NCBI RefSeq assembly: GCF_017115165.1
Contig: NZ_JABXKF010000090.1
Coordinates: forward strand, 1 to 64,000
Direction of reading: 5' to 3'
Length of the DNA stretch: 64,000 nucleotides
From: Nostoc sp. LPT
Lineage (GTDB): Bacteria > Cyanobacteriota > Cyanobacteriia > Cyanobacteriales > Nostocaceae
This document shows, piece after piece, positions 37,751 through 47,193 of this stretch. The notes beneath the pieces were generated by a model. It was not told the origin of the DNA. It ran no database searches and saw nothing but the letters and a program-made list of their open reading frames with translations. Within the stretch, counting starts at the first letter, position 1, and each line of letters begins with the position of its first letter. Made by a program: the position numbers and the translations under genes.

Positions 37751-40426
37751 TCAAAGCTCAAAGGAAATCGTCCCCTGCACCGTCAACGGATCACCCCGAA
37801 AAACTCGAAACCTATTGAAAGAAGTATCAAAGTAATCGACATCAAATAAATTCCTAAAATTAAGGGCAGCGCGAAACCGATGGCGCTTGTAAAAAATCGC
37901 AGCATCTGTCCTCAGATAGCTGGGTAGTTGAAAAGTATTTAATGTATCCCCTGGCCGTTCTCCGACAAAGAATAATCCCACGCCAGCGCCGAACCCTTGC
38001 AAAGTACCCCGTTGAAATTCATAGCTTGTCCACAGGTTAAAGGTATTTGCAGGGACATTACGAAAAGGAAGACCTATGGGAAGCGTGTTGTCCTCAGTAA
38101 CTTTTGCATCGTTATAGGCATAGCCCGCAATGATGTTCCATCCCGGCAAAATCTCTCCTTCAAGGGTCAGTTCAACACCTCGGCTGCGCTGCTCACCCGT
38201 CTGAATCGAAAAGCCTGGTGGTACATTGGGTCTCTCGTCAGCCGTCAAAACATTGGTACGGGTCAGATCGTAGAGAGCCAGAGTTGCTGAAAATCGGTCA
38301 TTCAAATCTGCCTTGACCCCAACTTCATATTGGGTGCCGCGCTCCGGTTGAAATACACCATCATCAAAGCTGGTGCCAATCGTTGGGGTAAATGAGCGAC
38401 TGTAGCTGGCATAGAGTGAAATTGGCTTAACTGGCTGATAGACAATACCGACACGAGGGCTAAATGCATTGCCAGACTGACTTGTTTGTGTATTAGCGAG
38501 CCGATCCTCGTCAGTTTGACTAAAAGTATCAAACCGCACGCCCAGCAGCAGCTTTAAATTTTCAGCCAGTGTTATCTGGTCTTGAACATAAATGCCCAGT
38601 GCATCTATTGTGCTAAAATCATCAGTACTGAAAGGATCATCACCAATAGGCTGACCATATACAGGATTGAATAGGTCAATTGGAGATGCCTGAAAAGTAG
38701 ACCTAGCTTGTCCGAGTTGCCTCCTAGTGAGATTAATGCCTGTTACCAATTGATGACCAATGCTACCCGTAGAAAACTTACCAACAGCATAGGTGTCAGA
38801 GTTCAAAAATCCGCCGTAATAGTCATCATTATCAGAAAAGCTTCGGCTCAGAGTCCGGTTATCGTCAGCTAAGGCGGTACCGAAGGTAAATCTCCTATGT
38901 TGCCCAGTTTGCGTAAATCTCAAGGCATTTCGTAGCTGCCAATTTTCGCTAAAGCGATGTTCGAGGTCATAGCCAAGTCGAATCGAATACGAACTTTCGA
39001 TATCATCCCGCTCACCCACATTCCGGTTACGTGGTATTTCTCCATTTGGATTTGGCAACACTGTTCCCACAAGCGGGAGACCAGAGGATTGATCGGCAGA
39101 TTGTGGTCGATCAACATATTCGGCTGCTAGAGTTAATTTTGTGCGATCGCTAATCTGCCAAGTGAAAGTAGGTGCCACAAAGTATCTCTGTGCGTCGTAG
39201 AAATCAAAGAAACTTTCTGTAGTTTGAGCTGCCAGGTTCAGTCTGTACAGTACAGTTCGGCTGTCATTGAGCGGTCCGGAAAGGTCAATAGCACCGCGAT
39301 AAAAGTTGAAACTACCCGCAGAAGCTGACAACGAATAGTAGGGTTCACTCAATGGCTGTTTGGTTACATAGTTAACAGATCCTCCTGGCGCAGCTTCACC
39401 ATAGAGAACGGAGGAGGGTCCTCTGAAAACCTCAATCCGTTCGATCCCTGCCGTCTCAAAGCCAATTATACTATCACCTGTACTTTCGCTCAACCCATTC
39501 CTCAAGACATTATTGCCAGAAGAAAAACCTCGGAGGAAAACAGTTGAATCAAACACTGATTTGGAGGTAGTTCCAAATCCTACACCAGGTACATTTCTGA
39601 GTGCTTCAACTACACTAGTGACGTTTTGATCCCGTAGCACCTGTTGAGGTATAACCTGAATCGATTGGGGAATATCGCGCAGGGGTGTGTCGGTTCGGGT
39701 ACCTACACTGGTATTAGGTACACGATACCCATCTTCCTCACCCGTCACGACTAATTCAATCGGGTCATCCGCTTGTGCCGATGGTGTTTCCTGGGGTGTT
39801 TCATTCGCTGGCTGCTCAGGTTTCGGCTGTTGTGGTGGCTGCATTGCAGTTGTAGCAGCTGTAAAACCAATAATCAGCCCTTCATCCCCATCAAACAACT
39901 CCACAACTGGCAATCCCGCCTCACCCGCCACTGTCACCCGAATAGTATTGGCATCCAGATTTATGACAGTTATCTCAGTAATACCCTCAACTGGGTTTTG
40001 GGAACGGAATGTGAACGAATCACCACTGGGTAAACGCAATTGAGCATTAGGAATATCAGCAATAAAGTTATTATCAGCACTGCGATTGGTGATTTGGAGT
40101 TGTTGTCCTTGAGTTGTCTGTAAAATCACCTCCACACCTTTATCAGTGGGATTAGCTTTCACCCCAGTCACCTGGATAACATCTCCTTGGGAAGGGGGAT
40201 TAGTTGGTGTTGGCGATTGCACTAGCATTTGGGCGCTAGTGCTGGGACGCTCGATCTCACTGAGTTGGCGAATCTCTCTAATTGAATGGGAATTACGTAG
40301 TACCGATGCCACAGATTTACTCTGTATTTCTGACTTGGGTAGTTCTTGAGCAGTTGCGCTCATTGCATACCACAACCAAACAGAACTCGTCACTAATAAA
40401 ATTTTCGATAACTTCTTTGTTCCCAT
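37751..40426 (-). CDS. TonB-dependent siderophore receptor with N-terminal AMIN domain
   Basis: AMIN-like GVEVILQTTQGQQLQI…; plug RDIPQSIQVIPQQVLRDQNVTSVVEALRNVPGV; barrel ending GTISFEL. Confidence 0.95.
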   Translation of the reverse strand: MGTKKLSKILLVTSSVWLWYAMSATAQELPKSEIQSKSVASVLRNSHSIREIRQLSEIERPSTSAQMLVQSPTPTNPPSQGDVIQVTGVKANPTDKGVEVILQTTQGQQLQITNRSADNNFIADIPNAQLRLPSGDSFTFRSQNPVEGITEITVINLDANTIRVTVAGEAGLPVVELFDGDEGLIIGFTAATTAMQPPQQPKPEQPANETPQETPSAQADDPIELVVTGEEDGYRVPNTSVGTRTDTPLRDIPQSIQVIPQQVLRDQNVTSVVEALRNVPGVGFGTTSKSVFDSTVFLRGFSSGNNVLRNGLSESTGDSIIGFETAGIERIEVFRGPSSVLYGEAAPGGSVNYVTKQPLSEPYYSLSASAGSFNFYRGAIDLSGPLNDSRTVLYRLNLAAQTTESFFDFYDAQRYFVAPTFTWQISDRTKLTLAAEYVDRPQSADQSSGLPLVGTVLPNPNGEIPRNRNVGERDDIESSYSIRLGYDLEHRFSENWQLRNALRFTQTGQHRRFTFGTALADDNRTLSRSFSDNDDYYGGFLNSDTYAVGKFSTGSIGHQLVTGINLTRRQLGQARSTFQASPIDLFNPVYGQPIGDDPFSTDDFSTIDALGIYVQDQITLAENLKLLLGVRFDTFSQTDEDRLANTQTSQSGNAFSPRVGIVYQPVKPISLYASYSRSFTPTIGTSFDDGVFQPERGTQYEVGVKADLNDRFSATLALYDLTRTNVLTADERPNVPPGFSIQTGEQRSRGVELTLEGEILPGWNIIAGYAYNDAKVTEDNTLPIGLPFRNVPANTFNLWTSYEFQRGTLQGFGAGVGLFFVGERPGDTLNTFQLPSYLRTDAAIFYKRHRFRAALNFRNLFDVDYFDTSFNRFRVFRGDPLTVQGTISFEL

Positions 40427-40593
40427 TGGCTACTCTACACACCTGGCTCTACTATGCTGACTAAAGAAAATTAATCTTAGTAGCATATGAGTTATTTACT
40501 ATGATTTCAAAAATAATCTTACAGGAAATGGTTCAGCAATTGCAAGTCTTTATCAGTTGTAATTTACAAAACTAGTTACATAACGATCCATCC

Positions 40594-43500
40594 TTAAATA
40601 TTTTCAAGTGATTTCATTTTTTGCAGACGCTTTCTTTGTTGAGCTTTACCATCAGCAATTTTTTCTGTGACAACATCTACTACACCAGAAAATAGTTTTC
40701 CATTTTTGACTTGATTAAAATAATCTACTAAAGAGCTTATGGTCGGATATCTAAACAGGTCGAGGATAGATAAATCACTCTGAAATACTTCACGCAATTT
40801 GCTATGAACCTGAACCAAAAGCAGCGAATGACCACCCAGTTCAAAGAAGTTATCATGAATTCCTACGTTCTCAACATTCAGCACTTCTTGCCAAATATTG
40901 GCAATAGTTTTTTCTACATCAGTTTGGGGTGGCTGATAAATTGCCTCCAATTGTGGACGTGCTGTATCAGGTGCTGGTAAAGCTTTGCGGTCAACCTTAC
41001 CATTAGGCGTGAGTGGTAGTGTCTCCAATGTGACAAAAGCTGCTGGCACCATATAGTTTGGTAGTTTCGATTCTAAGAAGTGACGCAGTTCCGTAATTGC
41101 CAATGTTTGTTCATGTTGTGGAACTACATAAGCTACTAAACTTTGAGTATGTGCTGTCACGACCGTTTCTCGAACTACTGGGTGTTGGCTAATGAGTGCT
41201 TCAATTTCTCCCAACTCAATGCGGAAACCACGGAGTTTAACTTGGTGGTCAATTCGACCAATGTATTCTATTTCTCCACTTGTTAAATAGCGTGCTAGGT
41301 CTCCTGTTTTATAAAGACGCGCAGATGGTTTATCACTAAAGGGATTAGGAATGAATTTCTCTGCTGTTAAGTCGGGACGGTTTAAATAACCTCTACCTAT
41401 TCCCACACCACCAATATAAAGTTCACCTGGTACGCCGAAAGCAACAGGATTAAGATACTTATCAAGCAAATAAATCTGGATGTTTGCAATTGGGTGACCA
41501 ATGGGAACTGTCTTTTGGTTATTAACACGATCTTGACACTGCCAAAAAGTCACATCTACAGCCGCTTCTGTTGGACCGTAGAGATTATGCAGTTGGGCAT
41601 CAAGTCGATTAAAAAAGCGCTGTTGAAGTTGAACTGGCAATGCCTCACCACTTACTATTACCCGCACTAGAGACTGACATTTTTCTAACCCTTCTGTTTC
41701 AACAAACACTTGCAGCATTGATGGAACAAAATGTAAGGTTGTAATTTGTTGCTGTAAAATCAAGTTGACTAAATAGTTGGGTTCTCGATGACCTTCTGGT
41801 TGAGCTACTACTAAACGCGCACCTGTCATCAACGGCCAGAAAAATTCCCAGACTGACACGTCGAAACTGAAGGGGGTTTTCTGCAAAACACTATCTGCTG
41901 TTGTTAATTGGTAAGTGTCTTGCATCCACAGTAAACGATTGCAGATTCCCCGATGGGTATTCATTGCACCTTTTGGTTTACCTGTAGAACCGGAGGTGTA
42001 GATGACGTAAGCTAGGTGATCGACTGTGATCTTGCACGCCGGATTTCTTGGGTTTTCATTGGCGATTAGTTCCCAATTGCTATTGATGCAAATTACTTGA
42101 GCTTTGTGATTTGGTAGACTTTCTACTAGATATTGTTGTGTTAACAATACGCCTGGTTGGGAGTCTGCTAACATATAAGCCAAGCGTTCTTTGGGATAAC
42201 TAGGGTCTAGTGGCACATATGCACCACCTGCTTTCAGGATGGCTAATAGTCCGATGACCATAGAGAGCGATCGCTCTACACAAATTCCCACCAATACCTC
42301 TGGTTTTACTCCCAATGAACGCAAGTAATGTGCCAATTGGTTAGCTTTCGTGTTGAGTTCACAGTAGGTTAATTGTTCCGATTCAAATACTACTGCTACT
42401 GCATCAGGTGTGCGTTCTACTTGCGCCTCGAATAACTGATGAATGCAGTGTTCTTGAGGATATTCAACTTCTGTATTATTCCACTCCAGCAGCAACTGAT
42501 GCTGCTCAGAGTTACTTAAGAGTGCTAACTCTGACAACCGCTGCTGTGGATTAGCAACAATTCCAGAGAGCAACGTTTGCAAATGACCCACCATCCGGCT
42601 GATTGTGCTTTGCTCAAATAAATCAGTATTGTATTCTATACTTCCAACTAACTTAGAGTCTATTTCACTCATGTTTAGGGTCAAATCAAACTTAGCACTA
42701 TCACTATTGCTTTGTAAAGAAGTTAAAGTCAAACCAGGCAACTCTAAGGCAGACATCGGTGCATTCTGAAGCACAAACATCACTTGAAACAGTGGTGTAT
42801 GGCTTAAGTTTCGCTGTGGTTGCAGTTGCTCAACTAACAACTCAAAGGGCAAATCCTGATGTGCATAAGCTCCTAATGCTACTTCCCGTACCCGTTTTAG
42901 TAGTTCCTGAAAGCTGGGATTTCCTGCTAAGTTAGTTCTCAGTACTAAAGTATTGACAAAAAATCCAATTAACCCTTCTATCTCCGCTCGGTTCCGATTG
43001 GCGATGGGTGAACCAACTACAATATCTTCTTGCCCTGTGTAACTCCATAGCAGTGTTTGGAAACCTGCCAGCAACGTCATAAATAAAGTACTTCCCTGCT
43101 CCTGGCTTAATTTATTCAGAGCAACAGAGAGTTGCTTGGATAACTCAAATGAGTAAGTTGCACCCCGGAATTTCTGAATTGCTGGTCTGGGATGGTCAGT
43201 GGGTAACTCTAATACTTCTGGCGCATTTTCTAAGTGCTTTCGCCAATAAGATATCTGAGTTTCGAGTACTTCTGTTTGCAACCATTGTCGTTGCCAAACC
43301 GCGAAGTCAACATACTGTATTGGCAGTTCAGTTAAGGGTGAGGGTTGTTCATTACAAAAGGCTTGATAAAGTGTTGCCAACTCTTGCACCAGCACACCGA
43401 TTGACCAACCGTCAGAGACGATGTGGTGCATTGTCAGTAGTACGATGTGTTCTTGGTCATTAAGACGTAATAGTTTTACTCTCAGCAGCAAGTCGCTCTT

Positions 43501-46500
43501 GAGATCAAAGGGTTGTTGTGCTTCTTGTGTAGCCTGTTGTTTAATTTCGGCTTCTTGTTGGTCTGAAGGTAGTTCGCTAATATCGAATATTGACAAGGTT
43601 AGGGGCTTTTTTTCAGAGATGACAGCTATTGCTTGCCCTTGTGTTGTTTGGAAATTGGTTCGCAGCGTTTCATGACGACTGATAATTTCGTTAAAACTTT
43701 GTTGTAATGCTTCTACATTTAATTTTCCTTGTAGGCGAACAGCAGCAGGAATATTGTAAAATGGGCTGTCTGGTTCTAATTGGGCTAGGAACCATAATCT
43801 TTGTTGGGCAAATGATAACGGTAATTCTGGCGATCGCTTAATCCACTCAATCTTCGTCGATTCAATTCCTGAGTCTACCTTAATTGCTTTTTCAATTTCT
43901 TTTGCTAATCCAGCTATTGTTGGTTTTTCAAATAAGTAACGTAAAGGAAGTTCGATTTGAAATACTTGTCGGATTTGGGAAATCACGCGAGTTGCGATTA
44001 ACGAGTGCCCTCCTAATTCAAAGAAATTATTATTAATACCTACTTTGTCTATACCAAGTATTTCTGCCCAAACACCTGTTAATAAATTCTCAATTGGTGT
44101 GGAAGGAGCAAGCATCTGAGATGATGATACCTGTGTCAAGTCAGGTATAGGTAGCGCTTTACGGTCAACTTTCCCATTGGGTGTAAGTGGTAGTGCCTCC
44201 AATGTCACAAAAGCCGATGGCACCATGTAGTTTGGTAGCTTTGACTCCAGAAAGCACCGCACTTCAGAAATTGCCAATGTTTGCTCTTTTTGGGGGATTA
44301 CATAAGCGACTATTTGTTGAGAATCTGCTTGTGAACAATGAACTGTAACTACGCTTTCTTGGACTCCTGGGTATTGGCTAATCAGTGTTTCAATTTCTCC
44401 CAACTCAATGCGGAAACCACGGAGTTTAACTTGGTGGTCAATTCGACCAATGTATTCTATTTCTCCACTTGGTAAATAGCGTGCTTTATCTCCTGTTTTA
44501 TAAAGACGCGCAGATGGTTTGTCACTAAAGGGATTGGGGATAAATTTCTCTGCTGTTAGTTCAGGACGGTTTAAGTAACCTCGCGCTAGTTGGTCACCAC
44601 TTACATATATCTCACCAGGTACACCTACAGGAACAGGTCGCTGGTTATCATCCAGTATGTATATCTGCGTATTAGCAATTGGATGACCAATTAAGACAGA
44701 TGTTGATAGAGCTGCTTGCGGGCTAATGCTATAACAAGTGACATCCGCAGATACCTCTGACGAACCGTAAAGATTTAATAAGGTACTATCAGGCAAACTC
44801 TGCCGAAATTGCACTGGCAGATCAGTAGATAGTGCTTCACCACTGCTAATCCACAATTTTAACTTGGGTAACTGTAGCTGTAAAATCTCACACGTACTCA
44901 ACAGTACACGTAGTAATGAAGGAACAAGGACTACCCGTGTAACATGATTGTGGGAAAGAGTGGTGATAAACTGTTGTGGGTCTTTAACAACAATATCGGG
45001 GACAATTACTGTAGTTACCCCTTGTAGTAATGGTCCAAAGATTTCCCATACTGAATCCACAAAGTTTAAAGATGTTTTCTGGCAACAAATTTCTTGCTCT
45101 ACAAAAGGATAATTCTGCCACATCCACTCAAAGCGATTGATAGCACCCTTATGCAAACCAAAAACTCCCTTTGGTTCTCCTGTAGAACCAGAAGTGTAGA
45201 TAACATAAGCTAAATTGTCAGCTTCCGAACTACTGATAGGGTTGTCTTGCTTTTGCTGGGTAATGATGTCGAAGTCGTTGTCTAGGCAAACTACCTGTGC
45301 TTTGTGTTCAGGAAGTTTCTCTATGAGGTGTTGGTGCGTTAGTAATACTGATACTTGAGTATCCTGCAATATAAAGGATAGACGTTTTTGGGGATAATTA
45401 GGGTCTAGTGGGATGTATGCACCACCTGCTTTGAGGATAGCTAATAGACCAATGACCATAGAGAGCGATCGCTCTACACAAATGCCCACCAACACCTCTG
45501 GTTTTACTCCTAGCTTTTGCAAGTAATGCGCTAGTTGATTTGCTCTGGTGTTAAGCTCCCAATAAGTTAGCTGTTCATCTTCAAAGATTACGGCAACAGC
45601 ATCAGGTGTGCGTTCTACTTGAGCCTCAAACAACTGATGAATAGATTGTTGTTGGGGATACTCAACCAACTGATGAATAGATTGTTGTTGGGAATACTCA
45701 ACAGAGGTATCATTCCAGTCCACCAGTAATACCTGCTGCTGGGCTGGTGTTAAAAGCGGCAAGTTCGAGAGTCTTTGGTCAGGATTAGCAACAATACCTT
45801 CTAGCAAAGTTTGAAAACAGCTCAACATTTGGGTAATGGTAACTTCATCAAATAGAGCCACATTGTACTCCATAGTTCCAATTAGCCCTTGCTCAGTTTC
45901 CACCATTTCCATAGCTAGGTCAAACCTCGCTGTTTCTTTTTCAAACTCCAAAGGACTAACGCTTAAACCTGGTAGTTCGAGAGTTGTTCTTAGGAAATTC
46001 TGAAGTTGAAACATCACCTGAAACAAAGGTGTATGGCTCAAATGCCGCTCTAGCTTGAGTTCCTCCAGGATTTGCTCGAAAGGCAGATCCTGGTGAGCAT
46101 AAGCTTCTGAAGCAACTTGACGCACTCTTGCCAAAAGCTCCCGAAAACTGGGATTGCCTCCAAAGTAGGTACGTATTACCAAGGTATTGACAAAAAATCC
46201 AATTAACCCCTCAGTTTCAACCCGATTGCGCCCGGAGACAGTAGTGCCAACTAGGATGTCTTCATGCTCAGCATAACGGTGAAGCAACGTCTTAAACGCC
46301 GCTAGCAACGTCATGAATAGTGTCACTCTCTCCTGCTGACTAAGAGCCTTAAGGGCCTCGGTTAGGCTTTTAGAAAGTTGCAAAAACTGCGTTGCACCTT
46401 GGTAGGTCTGAATAACCGGACGTGGATGGTCAGTAGGTAATTCTGTCACGGAGGGAGCACTAGCCAACTGCTGCTTCCAATAAGCTAGTTGCGTCTCTCG

Positions 46501-47193
46501 TCCCTCTTGTTGGAACCACTGGCGCTGCCAAAGAGCAAAGTCCACATACTGAATGGGGAGTTCCGGAAGCAAAACAGGGCGATCGCTGTTAAAATCTTTG
46601 TAAAGTGCTGACAGTTCCTGAATCAATATACTAAGCGACCAGCCATCACAAACAATGTGGTGGATTACGAACAGCATCACATACTCAGTTTTGCCCAATT
46701 GCAGTAGCATCACTCGCAGTAACGGACCTTTAGTTAAATCAAAGGGACGCTGAGCTTCCTCGGTAGCCAGTTGCTGAACTTTACGTTCCCGCATCGTTGG
46801 CGGCAACTCTTGGATATCTACCACTGGTATTGTCAAGGTTAAAGTTGGGGCAATTACTTGCAGCGATTGACCATCGACTGTAACAAATGTAGTGCGTAAG
46901 GCTTCGTGACGCCTGACGATTTCGTTGATGCTACGCTCCCACGTTGACACGTTGAGTTGACCCTTCAGGCGCATGGCTTGAGCAATGTTATAGGCAGCGT
47001 TATCAGGGTTTAATTGGTAGAGCAACCACAGTCGCTTCTGGGCAAACGATAGGGGAAACGAATTGGATTCTCGACTTTGGGGTGCGATCGCTATTGGTGA
47101 GAAGGGATTTCCTTTTTTTTCATTCAACTTTTGCAGCAGAAGCTTGCGTTTTTCTGGAGAAAGATTGGCGATGCGTTGAGAAAGTTCACTCAT
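40594..47193 (-). CDS. NRPS, C-A(beta-Ala)-PCP-C-A(Ser)-PCP; codes VDWVISLADK and DVWHISLVDK
   Basis: C: HHIVCDGWS and HHIVSDGWS. A1: FVDSVWEIF, VTRVVLVPS, NLYGSSEVSADV. A2: FDVSVWEFF, ITTLHFVPS, NLYGPTEAAVDV. PCPs: NNFFELGGHSL, DNFFELGGHSL. Start taken as MSELSQR. Confidence 0.96.
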   Translation of the reverse strand: MSELSQRIANLSPEKRKLLLQKLNEKKGNPFSPIAIAPQSRESNSFPLSFAQKRLWLLYQLNPDNAAYNIAQAMRLKGQLNVSTWERSINEIVRRHEALRTTFVTVDGQSLQVIAPTLTLTIPVVDIQELPPTMRERKVQQLATEEAQRPFDLTKGPLLRVMLLQLGKTEYVMLFVIHHIVCDGWSLSILIQELSALYKDFNSDRPVLLPELPIQYVDFALWQRQWFQQEGRETQLAYWKQQLASAPSVTELPTDHPRPVIQTYQGATQFLQLSKSLTEALKALSQQERVTLFMTLLAAFKTLLHRYAEHEDILVGTTVSGRNRVETEGLIGFFVNTLVIRTYFGGNPSFRELLARVRQVASEAYAHQDLPFEQILEELKLERHLSHTPLFQVMFQLQNFLRTTLELPGLSVSPLEFEKETARFDLAMEMVETEQGLIGTMEYNVALFDEVTITQMLSCFQTLLEGIVANPDQRLSNLPLLTPAQQQVLLVDWNDTSVEYSQQQSIHQLVEYPQQQSIHQLFEAQVERTPDAVAVIFEDEQLTYWELNTRANQLAHYLQKLGVKPEVLVGICVERSLSMVIGLLAILKAGGAYIPLDPNYPQKRLSFILQDTQVSVLLTHQHLIEKLPEHKAQVVCLDNDFDIITQQKQDNPISSSEADNLAYVIYTSGSTGEPKGVFGLHKGAINRFEWMWQNYPFVEQEICCQKTSLNFVDSVWEIFGPLLQGVTTVIVPDIVVKDPQQFITTLSHNHVTRVVLVPSLLRVLLSTCEILQLQLPKLKLWISSGEALSTDLPVQFRQSLPDSTLLNLYGSSEVSADVTCYSISPQAALSTSVLIGHPIANTQIYILDDNQRPVPVGVPGEIYVSGDQLARGYLNRPELTAEKFIPNPFSDKPSARLYKTGDKARYLPSGEIEYIGRIDHQVKLRGFRIELGEIETLISQYPGVQESVVTVHCSQADSQQIVAYVIPQKEQTLAISEVRCFLESKLPNYMVPSAFVTLEALPLTPNGKVDRKALPIPDLTQVSSSQMLAPSTPIENLLTGVWAEILGIDKVGINNNFFELGGHSLIATRVISQIRQVFQIELPLRYLFEKPTIAGLAKEIEKAIKVDSGIESTKIEWIKRSPELPLSFAQQRLWFLAQLEPDSPFYNIPAAVRLQGKLNVEALQQSFNEIISRHETLRTNFQTTQGQAIAVISEKKPLTLSIFDISELPSDQQEAEIKQQATQEAQQPFDLKSDLLLRVKLLRLNDQEHIVLLTMHHIVSDGWSIGVLVQELATLYQAFCNEQPSPLTELPIQYVDFAVWQRQWLQTEVLETQISYWRKHLENAPEVLELPTDHPRPAIQKFRGATYSFELSKQLSVALNKLSQEQGSTLFMTLLAGFQTLLWSYTGQEDIVVGSPIANRNRAEIEGLIGFFVNTLVLRTNLAGNPSFQELLKRVREVALGAYAHQDLPFELLVEQLQPQRNLSHTPLFQVMFVLQNAPMSALELPGLTLTSLQSNSDSAKFDLTLNMSEIDSKLVGSIEYNTDLFEQSTISRMVGHLQTLLSGIVANPQQRLSELALLSNSEQHQLLLEWNNTEVEYPQEHCIHQLFEAQVERTPDAVAVVFESEQLTYCELNTKANQLAHYLRSLGVKPEVLVGICVERSLSMVIGLLAILKAGGAYVPLDPSYPKERLAYMLADSQPGVLLTQQYLVESLPNHKAQVICINSNWELIANENPRNPACKITVDHLAYVIYTSGSTGKPKGAMNTHRGICNRLLWMQDTYQLTTADSVLQKTPFSFDVSVWEFFWPLMTGARLVVAQPEGHREPNYLVNLILQQQITTLHFVPSMLQVFVETEGLEKCQSLVRVIVSGEALPVQLQQRFFNRLDAQLHNLYGPTEAAVDVTFWQCQDRVNNQKTVPIGHPIANIQIYLLDKYLNPVAFGVPGELYIGGVGIGRGYLNRPDLTAEKFIPNPFSDKPSARLYKTGDLARYLTSGEIEYIGRIDHQVKLRGFRIELGEIEALISQHPVVRETVVTAHTQSLVAYVVPQHEQTLAITELRHFLESKLPNYMVPAAFVTLETLPLTPNGKVDRKALPAPDTARPQLEAIYQPPQTDVEKTIANIWQEVLNVENVGIHDNFFELGGHSLLLVQVHSKLREVFQSDLSILDLFRYPTISSLVDYFNQVKNGKLFSGVVDVVTEKIADGKAQQRKRLQKMKSLENI
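45631..45702. repeat. Tandem 36-bp direct duplication inside the NRPS
   Basis: CAACTGATGAATAGATTGTTGTTGGG[G/A]ATACTCAAC twice; gives VEYSQQQSIHQL-VEYPQQQSIHQL. Confidence 0.95.

Noticed and set aside
39687-40043. 118-aa + strand ORF with Cys/Gly-rich stretch antisense to the TonB receptor
   Set aside because: It mirrors the AMIN/linker coding sequence of the receptor; the apparent composition is an antisense artefact.
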